This document shows, piece after piece, positions 58,032 to 64,000 of a stretch of DNA of 64,000 bases (within the stretch, counting starts at the first letter, position 1; every line of letters starts with the position of its first letter). This stretch comes from Umbelopsis ramanniana AG (Eukaryota > Mucoromycota > Umbelopsidomycetes > Umbelopsidales > Umbelopsidaceae), in the NCBI RefSeq assembly GCF_025399195.1, contig NW_026252129.1, positions 62,001 through 126,000 of the forward strand. The letters are read 5' to 3'. The notes beneath the pieces are model-generated. The model saw nothing but the letters and a program-made list of their open reading frames with translations, did not search any database and was not told where the DNA came from. The position numbers and the translations under genes are program-made.

Positions 58032-59143
58032 ATGTCATCTACAAACTCTCGCGTTCTTGTTACAGGAGTAAATGGTTACATTGGTGCTCAAGTCGCCAAC
58101 GCATTTCTCGAAGCTGGATACAGCGTGATTGGTACTTCTCGAAAAGCCGCTAAAGCACAAAAACTCAAGGATTTTTTTCGAAAGTTTGGTGAAGATAAGT
58201 TTGAGGTTGCTGAAGTTGCTGACCTTGAAGATGAAGGAGCATTCGATGATCTAGTTAAACGTAAGTATTGGGTTAATAGGAGCGGAAAAATGAAAATGAA
58301 TTTCGCATGACATAACCGCCTTATCATTTTACAGGTGTTGATGTGATTGCACATGTTGCGTCACCGACCTTTCAACAATCAGACGATCCGCTTCGTGACA
58401 TTATTGGAAAGGCTGTCAACGGCACTCTAAGTGTACTTCGATCTGCTACTGCACACGGCAAGAATGTCAAACATATCGTCGTCACATCCAGTGTTGCCGC
58501 CGTCATCAATAGCCCTAACCCACCTGAGTATTCGCACACTGAGAAGGATTGGAATGAAACGGCTTTCCCTACCGTCCAGCGAAGTATAGAAAATGGTCAT
58601 TCCGTTCCACACATGGTTTCCTATGCAGCTAGCAAGGCTGAAGCAGAGCGCGCGTTGTGGAAGTACTATGCAGAAGCTAAACCTCATTATAAGTTGACAA
58701 CCATACTACCTTCGTTTGTCCTAGGCCCTATCTTGCCACCACCTGGCAGCGGCTCTGAGCTTAGCGATACCACAGCGCTTCTGGCGATTGATTTTTACAC
58801 TGGCAAAAACCAAGATCCTACATTCTCCTTTGGCTCAAATAATTTTGTATCCGTATTAGATGTGGCCAAGGCGCATGTGAAGGCTGCAGAAGGAGGGGAC
58901 AAAACCGATGGACAGCGATATATTTTGAGTGCCAGAGGATTTTCATTCCAAGAGGTGGTTGACGTTTTCCGCAAAGCATATCCCGATCGCAAAAATATCA
59001 TTGCGGAAGGTCAACCAGGAGTGTATTCTCCATCCAGCAAGACGATTGATGGTAGCAAGGCTGCAAGAGACCTTGATATTGTGTATGCAGGTCTTGAAAG
59101 CACGTTGTTAGAAACTATTGACAGTGTCAAAAATGCAGTGTAG
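58032..59143 (+). CDS. NAD(P)-dependent extended-SDR reductase, tandem copy 3
   Basis: Two exons, 58032-58260 and 58335-59143; 345 aa. Paralogue of copies 1 and 2: VLVTGVNGYIG, 'VIGTSRKAAKA', 'IVVTSSVAAV' and the catalytic YAASK. Its intron is at the shared phase-1 position, after 'DDLVK'. The substrate-loop region ('GPILPPPGSGSELSD') differs from copies 1 and 2, which suggests altered specificity. It starts 212 bp after copy 2. Confidence 0.9.
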
Positions 59144-60073
59144 TGGGAATATTTTTGGCAGGCCGGACATGTTGAACCAATATTCATAGGCCATTTCGTT
59201 TTTACTGTACTTTTTTCCAATAAATGCGTGAAGCATCATGAAAATTTTTGAGCCCAAAACGATGACACATGAATCGCAGCACATTGTAGCACATAATATC
59301 GCGGCCCGTTGAGAGACGGCACTGTGCAACAATCACATCCGCTACATCCGCTAATGGCAGTCGTCCCGATTCTACCGCATAAGTTATCGCACTAGGTAGC
59401 ACGGTCTTTCCTTTGGACGATCCATGTGCACAAATAGAAAAAATAGAATCAAAGAATGGTAATGTGGACCGATCCGATCTTGTGGCCCTTCATCATCTGA
59501 AGACCTAGGCTTATTGAGACTATCCGGTTCGGAAAGCCAAAAGAATGCCCGTTGGTGCACAGTATCTTCGGAACAGGGAATTCGGTGTTTTCCGCCGGTA
59601 TTACAGGAATATTCGATCATCGCTCATAATGGCATAGAGCTTGAACGATTAAATCATACCATCATTGGGGTTAGGAGTAGAAAAAGGGTGAACAGTGGGT
59701 AGATAGCAATGGGAAATTGGAGATTGTGGGATACTGTTCTTGTAATATGTGATGCACATAATTCAAGTGACCCATATTTGCGGCACCACGGCACTTGCCC
59801 TGGACGCGCGAACACAAGCAAGGAGCAGCATCAAAGGAGATTCACAAGATAAAAAAAATAAAAAAAATAAAAATTGGGGCATCGCTATGGTGGTGACCTT
59901 GAAAAAAGTGCTGCATTCAGTCGGGGCGTTTGCTTCATTTCCATGGGGGAGACAGTGAGAGAGGCTGAGGAAGGTTACACACTGTGGTCATCAATAGAGC
60001 CTCTGACCCAACTTTTTTGTGTACTTTTCTCTTCCCTTTTTCCTTTCCACTCTCATTGCATTATGCTTTGGTG
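59144..60073. other. Intergenic region between SDR gene 3 and STE20-like kinase
   Basis: A 930-bp gap between two plus-strand genes. It holds an A-rich run at about 59850-59872 and a pyrimidine-rich stretch at about 60010-60060 just before the kinase ATG. Short frames on the minus strand have no recognisable character. Confidence 0.4.
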
Positions 60074-61876
60074 ATGGCTTCTACATTAAAACAAACCACA
60101 TCACAACGGAAACGGTCCTCATTTGTTTCCAGCTACAGCAATAGGACCGTCTCGTCACTAACATCATCTCCATCCACCGATCCGAGTCATGCTGAACTGA
60201 ATAACACCAGCCCAGCCAAGACGCCTGTTAAATCTCAGAAAAAGCCAAGTCCTGCACGCTCTCCCACCCATCATATCAAATCGCCCTCCAACAAGGTGAA
60301 TATCATTTGATCATCGTAGTGGTTATCATAGAAATATGGCCGCCGCCCATTTGGCTGGCTAGCCTTTGCGATTTACCCCTGGATGGGATAGTCGTTGCTT
60401 AATCGAGGGAAAGGCGCGCTCATTCAATTTTTTATTTTTTTCTCATTAGGCTCCATGGCGTCCACCTGGTCGTTATCAAATACCAGATATCCTCAAAGCA
60501 TCTGAAAATACCCATAGACCCGCCACTCTGAGTAATAAGACCAACCGCTCCAAGAAGTCTCATTTGGCTGCCACCTTATCGTCTACAAATAAAATTAAAC
60601 ATAGTCCAGCCGCCGACTCCGCAAAGAAATCATCCCCTCCACAACCACTGAAAAGCGCCGCTGTTGCCACACCACTCAAGGTATGCACCATTCACAGAGC
60701 CTCCTGAAAAATATTATTTTTATAACCAATTCCTTCCCATCAGCGACCTTGGATACCCGTAGGCAAATCTCCTCAAGTCCTACCGCTCCCTGCTCTACCT
60801 GCTGCTAAAACCAACCGACCTCATGCCTTGTTTGATACCAAAATGAGGAAGACCTTACCTGCAAGCAAGATAATGGACCTCAACCCCCGAGAGCAATACA
60901 ATGGTTTCACAAAGATTGGTAGCGGGTAAGAAAATCGTCATCTTATTGATACTCGTTGTGTGCGAAACTTACACCGTCTTTATAGTGCAAACGGTGCTGT
61001 AGTACGAGCCTCAAAGCGTTCCAACCCAAAGTCTCGGGTTGCTATCAAGCGATGTTTCATCGACGATACCGATGCTCCTCATTTGGCTTACATTCTACGT
61101 GAAATCCGCATTATGGGATGTATATCACATGTTAATCTGGTTGGCCTGAAAGAAGCCACTCTCTGGGGCGACTATGTCTGGCTAGCCATGGACTTGATGA
61201 GTTGCTCTGTCTTTGGACTATTGTGCAATATCTCTACTGGTTTACCAGAGCCTTTGGCTGTTTGTGTACTTCGAGAGGTAAGTTAATTTTTATTTTTATT
61301 TTCAATGCTATGTTCAATGAACTTTTTCCTTATCTCACCCATCTCTGCTAGTGCTTACAAGGATTGATTCATTTGCACAACAAAGGCTACATGCATCGTG
61401 ATGTCAAATGCGAAAATCTTTTGCTAAGTAGCTCTGGAGAAGTCAAGCTTGGTGATTTTGGTCTAGCTACGCCAATATCCCGCAATAATACCGCCAGATT
61501 AGGTACTGCCAAATGGATGTCGCCCGAAGTCATTCGCGAGATTTCATACGATGAAAAGGTCGATGTCTGGTCCACAGCTATCACGTTGATTGAGATCATG
61601 GATCGAGTTCCACCATTGTATTATATGGAAAATACCGATGATATCTTTGCTGAAATCCTTTGGGGCCCTCCACCCCACTTTACATTTGCTTCACCATCCA
61701 ATACCATCCGAGAAATCGCCACCTGGATGTTGAATCAGGATTCCCGACGACGTCCAGGAGCCAAGGATGTCCTCCAACATCTTGACCGCCAGATTCAAGA
61801 TGGATATCTCCAATGCGCAAGTCAATCAGACTTGGCATTGTTTGTACAGCATGTTTTTGACAAAGCAACTGATTAA
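60074..61876 (+). CDS. STE20-like serine/threonine kinase without a CRIB domain
   Basis: Five exons, 60074-60295, 60450-60680, 60744-60925, 60986-61277 and 61352-61876; 483 aa. The first 200 residues are disordered, rich in Ser, Pro and Lys, with several SP/TP sites. The C-terminal kinase domain has a complete Gly loop (GSGANGAVVRA, completed by the exon 3-4 join), VAIKRC with the ATP-binding Lys, 'GYMHRDVKCENLLL', DFGLATP, and the STE20-type 'LGTAKWMSPEVI'. All catalytic residues are present. No Cdc42/Rac-binding (CRIB) or PH domain is visible, so it is not a standard PAK. It may belong to a fungus-specific STE20/STE11-like branch; exact family uncertain. It converges with eS19. Confidence 0.85.
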
Positions 61877-62688
61877 ACCTCATCCATCGGTTGGTTTTGC
61901 ACATACATCTTGATTTTAAAAACGGCCTTGGCTGGTTTTTCTCCTTCCCCACATACTTATTCATCACACTTTCCATCTCAACCCAAAACCCCGTCTACCC
62001 TTTTTTTTTTCCTTATCTCTTCTTGACCCTTCTATCTGTAATATCTCGTTCGCATCTTCTAATCCCATTTTTCTTCTTCCCTTCCACTCTCGCAATGCCC
62101 AAATCCCACCCCCTTGCCTTGTCGTCCTTCCCCCCATCACGCCAGTGGCAAAAAAGCTAGGGGCGTATTGTCGCCATCCTGCAGGACAGGCACATATCCT
62201 GCTTTACGTCACATCTACTTGAACTTTTTTCATCAAGTGGAGAAAAAGAGAAAAAAACCCCCTCGCCATCCTTAATAATAAAAAAAAATTGAGAACATCC
62301 AGATATCGAAATTATAGAAATGGATCCGTGCAGAAGGGCTTTGCTAACCCGCAGAAAACGGTAATAGAACAACAACATCCATCTCACATTTGGTAACTAC
62401 CCGACACCCATTACATGGATTTGGGGGGAGGCAATGCTTGCCGCAATAGTGCTTCACAATGCAAGATGATCCATGGGTGCCGCATCGAAATTTGCGGCTG
62501 CCAGCCTTCGATCCTACATCGCACCAAAAACAAAGAAAAAAACAAAAGGGCCTGCGAGACGAAATGGACTGGTGTACTGGATACAAAAACTGTCCAAAAA
62601 CACGGATGCAGCAGCAGTGTTCATGGGATAATTTTGCTTTTATTATTTCAAGTAACGTCAACAGCCTCTAAAAATGGAGGATGCTAGT
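61877..62688. other. Convergent intergenic region with long pyrimidine-rich tract
   Basis: An 812-bp gap between the kinase and eS19, which point towards each other. Bases about 61980-62094 on the plus strand are almost pure C/T and lead to an ATG at 62095 that opens a 21-codon frame (to 62160). On the minus strand, about 62380-62520, one frame is unusually rich in Cys. Neither can be called a gene from sequence alone. Confidence 0.35.
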
Positions 62689-63605
62689 TTACTCGTCCTG
62701 CTCGATGAGAGTCATGGCGATACGGTCAAGATCACGACGACCGTCTTGAGAGATACGACGACCACTGTTAAGGAGAACAAAATGAGATTAGACACACTGG
62801 CTGAAATGGTATATTCTAAGATAGTTATTTACCCCTTGTTGTCTTGTTCCAAGACGTTGACCTTCTCAAGAGCCTGGAGGACCTTGCGCTGGACGCTGCC
62901 GCTGGCCTTGACGTGGTGGCTAGGGCGGGAACCGCGGTTGACACGGCCACCGTGGACCTTTCGGAGGGCACCAACACCAACGCTGGGGCGAAGGTAGACG
63001 TGACGGGCAACGGAAGCTAGACAAAAGAAGGTCAGCCAAAGTGAGTCTTAGAATTTTTTTTTTTTTGGGGGAAATGTGGTCTGAGAAACTCACCGGCGTG
63101 GATGTAGAACCAGTCGGGGTCATAGGGAGCAAGCTCCTTGTAGGTACCAGTCTTGACGATGTCGACCCACTTGGGGACCTCGAGCTTACCGGTACGCTTG
63201 AGATAGGCAGCATAAGCCTTGACGAATTCTAAAGGTAGCAGAAGAATATCATTAGCCAATGGGTTACTTATGAATGGGAGATCCCAAAAAATGAGGTGGA
63301 GCTCGACCAAAATGTAAAAAGGTGGACGAATGTTGATATATTGAAAAAAAGTTTTCGACGGAAATGGTGGCTAGGGCGTGCGAAGGTATGGCATCTATAG
63401 AGACGGGATGCAATAGCAATTGTAGGTTGATTCGGCGGAATAGCCCCTTCAGGTGAAAAAAAAAACTTTTTCTCGCAATCCAGTGATCGAAAACGGCCAT
63501 ATTCCACTCATACTGGGCAGATCTTACTCGAGGCGATCTGTTCTATCAAGATGAGAATAAACATTTACCGTGGGCGTTGACGTCCTTTACTGTGATTCCA
63601 GCCAT
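62689..63605 (-). CDS. RPS19: 40S ribosomal protein eS19
   Basis: Small-subunit ribosomal protein on the 40S head, required for 18S rRNA 3' maturation. Exons (minus): 63605-63569, 63228-63094, 63016-62833, 62764-62689; 143 aa, the usual size. '[20 protein letters not shown]' crosses the first intron. '[19 protein letters not shown]', '[18 protein letters not shown]', '[20 protein letters not shown]' and '[16 protein letters not shown]' are all family hallmarks. The first exon is only 37 nt and is followed by a 340-nt intron, a layout common in fungal ribosomal protein genes where an early intron influences expression. An E-box stands 142 bp upstream of the start. Confidence 0.97.
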
Positions 63606-63746
63606 GATGGGAAGCGAAAAAGAGAGAGAATCTTTATATTTCGCTGACGATTTGTTGTTTTGAGCTTCAGCACCTCAAATTTTTGGGCCCAATCGCACAG
63701 TGAAAAAAAAATTTTTATTGATTTGATTCACTGAAAAATCATATAT

Positions 63747-63754
63747 GTCACGTG
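63747..63754. promoter_or_regulatory. E-box GTCACGTG upstream of eS19
   Basis: GTCACGTG matches the Cbf1 consensus (RTCACRTG). It lies in the 176-bp gap between eS19 and the AIP1-like gene and could serve the eS19 promoter. Confidence 0.4.
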
Positions 63755-63781
63755 GGAGGCTTATCTCCCTGTGCCTCCTCT

Positions 63782-64000
63782 CTAAACGACGGGATCCACT
63801 GTCCAAATCTTGAGAGCTCCTTCTTGACCTACCGAAGCAACCGTCAGCTTGTCGCCGGTTTTGTTCAAAAATTGGACATCGTTGACAGCGTCTACATGGG
63901 CATTTTTTACCACTGCCTTCTTGAAAGGCTTCTCTCGGTTCCAGACATAAATATTGGTATCCAAACTGCCGCTGACTGCGAACACTCCGCACTCAGACCA
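63782..64000 (-). CDS. AIP1/WDR1-like WD40 protein, C-terminal part cut by window edge
   Basis: An open frame of 72 codons plus stop runs from 63782 to the right edge. It encodes the end of a beta-propeller: 'VFAVSGSLDTNIYVWNREKP', 'KNAHVDAVNDVQFL' and 'VGQEGALKIWTV'. The pattern 'SGSLDTNIYVW' with a closing 'GALKIW' repeat resembles the last two WD repeats of actin-interacting protein 1, which promotes cofilin-driven actin disassembly. The rest lies outside the window, so the identification is tentative. Confidence 0.7.
   Translation of the reverse strand, partial: WSECGVFAVSGSLDTNIYVWNREKPFKKAVVKNAHVDAVNDVQFLNKTGDKLTVASVGQEGALKIWTVDPVV

Noticed and set aside
63229-63568. snoRNA inside the 340-nt eS19 intron
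   Set aside because: I looked for paired box C/D motifs and H/ACA signs on the coding strand and found no convincing set.

Overview
This is nuclear DNA from a filamentous fungus. Genes are compact and on both strands, and most carry several GT-AG introns of about 50-95 nt. Many introns show a CTAAT/CTAAC-like branch point. The content includes a beta-1,3-glucan synthase, an APSES factor, a secreted GH37 trehalase and an AGC kinase of the Sch9 type. It also includes genes that budding yeast lacks: the KICSTOR subunit SZT2, a prolyl hydroxylase/GlcNAc-transferase of the Skp1-modifying type, and dynactin p27. That mixture points to an early-diverging fungus, most likely Mucoromycota (Mucorales or a relative). 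This placement is an inference from gene content. I read exon boundaries by eye from splice signals, reading frame and family conservation; the exons of every multi-exon model add up in frame.

Layout. 1-2.6 kb: a cytochrome P450 cut by the left edge and an unknown membrane protein, both on the minus strand. 3.5-10.2 kb, plus strand: trehalase, a Nab3-like RNA-binding protein and the ribosome-assembly factor ESF2. 10.4-22.9 kb, minus strand: dynactin p27, an 18-exon CLC chloride/proton exchanger, a single-pass membrane protein ending in a PY motif, a GATA-finger plus Ash1-type SET methyltransferase, and an SPX-ACT-SerB phosphoserine phosphatase. 23.9-30.3 kb: L-2-hydroxyglutarate dehydrogenase (plus), an APSES/ankyrin MBF-type factor (minus) and a mitochondrial MRS2 magnesium channel (plus). 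An AT-rich gap with one tRNA-Gly(GCC) follows.

31.9-53.9 kb: FKS1 glucan synthase (minus), one small plus-strand gene, then three closely spaced minus-strand genes: P4H-GT60 fusion, Sch9-like kinase and SZT2 (about 3,480 aa). 55.3-59.1 kb, plus strand: three tandem paralogous extended-SDR reductases, each with a TATA box. 60.1-61.9 kb: a STE20-like kinase (plus). 62.7-64 kb, minus strand: ribosomal protein eS19 and the 3' end of an AIP1/WDR1-like WD40 gene cut by the right edge.

Theme. The window is rich in nutrient and oxygen sensing. SZT2 (upstream of TORC1) lies head-to-tail with a Sch9-like kinase (downstream of TORC1) and with a predicted oxygen-dependent hydroxylase/glycosyltransferase. 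An SPX domain, a sensor of inositol pyrophosphates and phosphate, is fused to a serine-biosynthesis enzyme. The most unusual items are three domain fusions (SPX-ACT-SerB, P4H-GT60, GATA-GATA-AWS-SET) and several very small exons (6, 13, 20 and 26 nt). No transposon, CRISPR array, rRNA gene or viral sequence was recognised.
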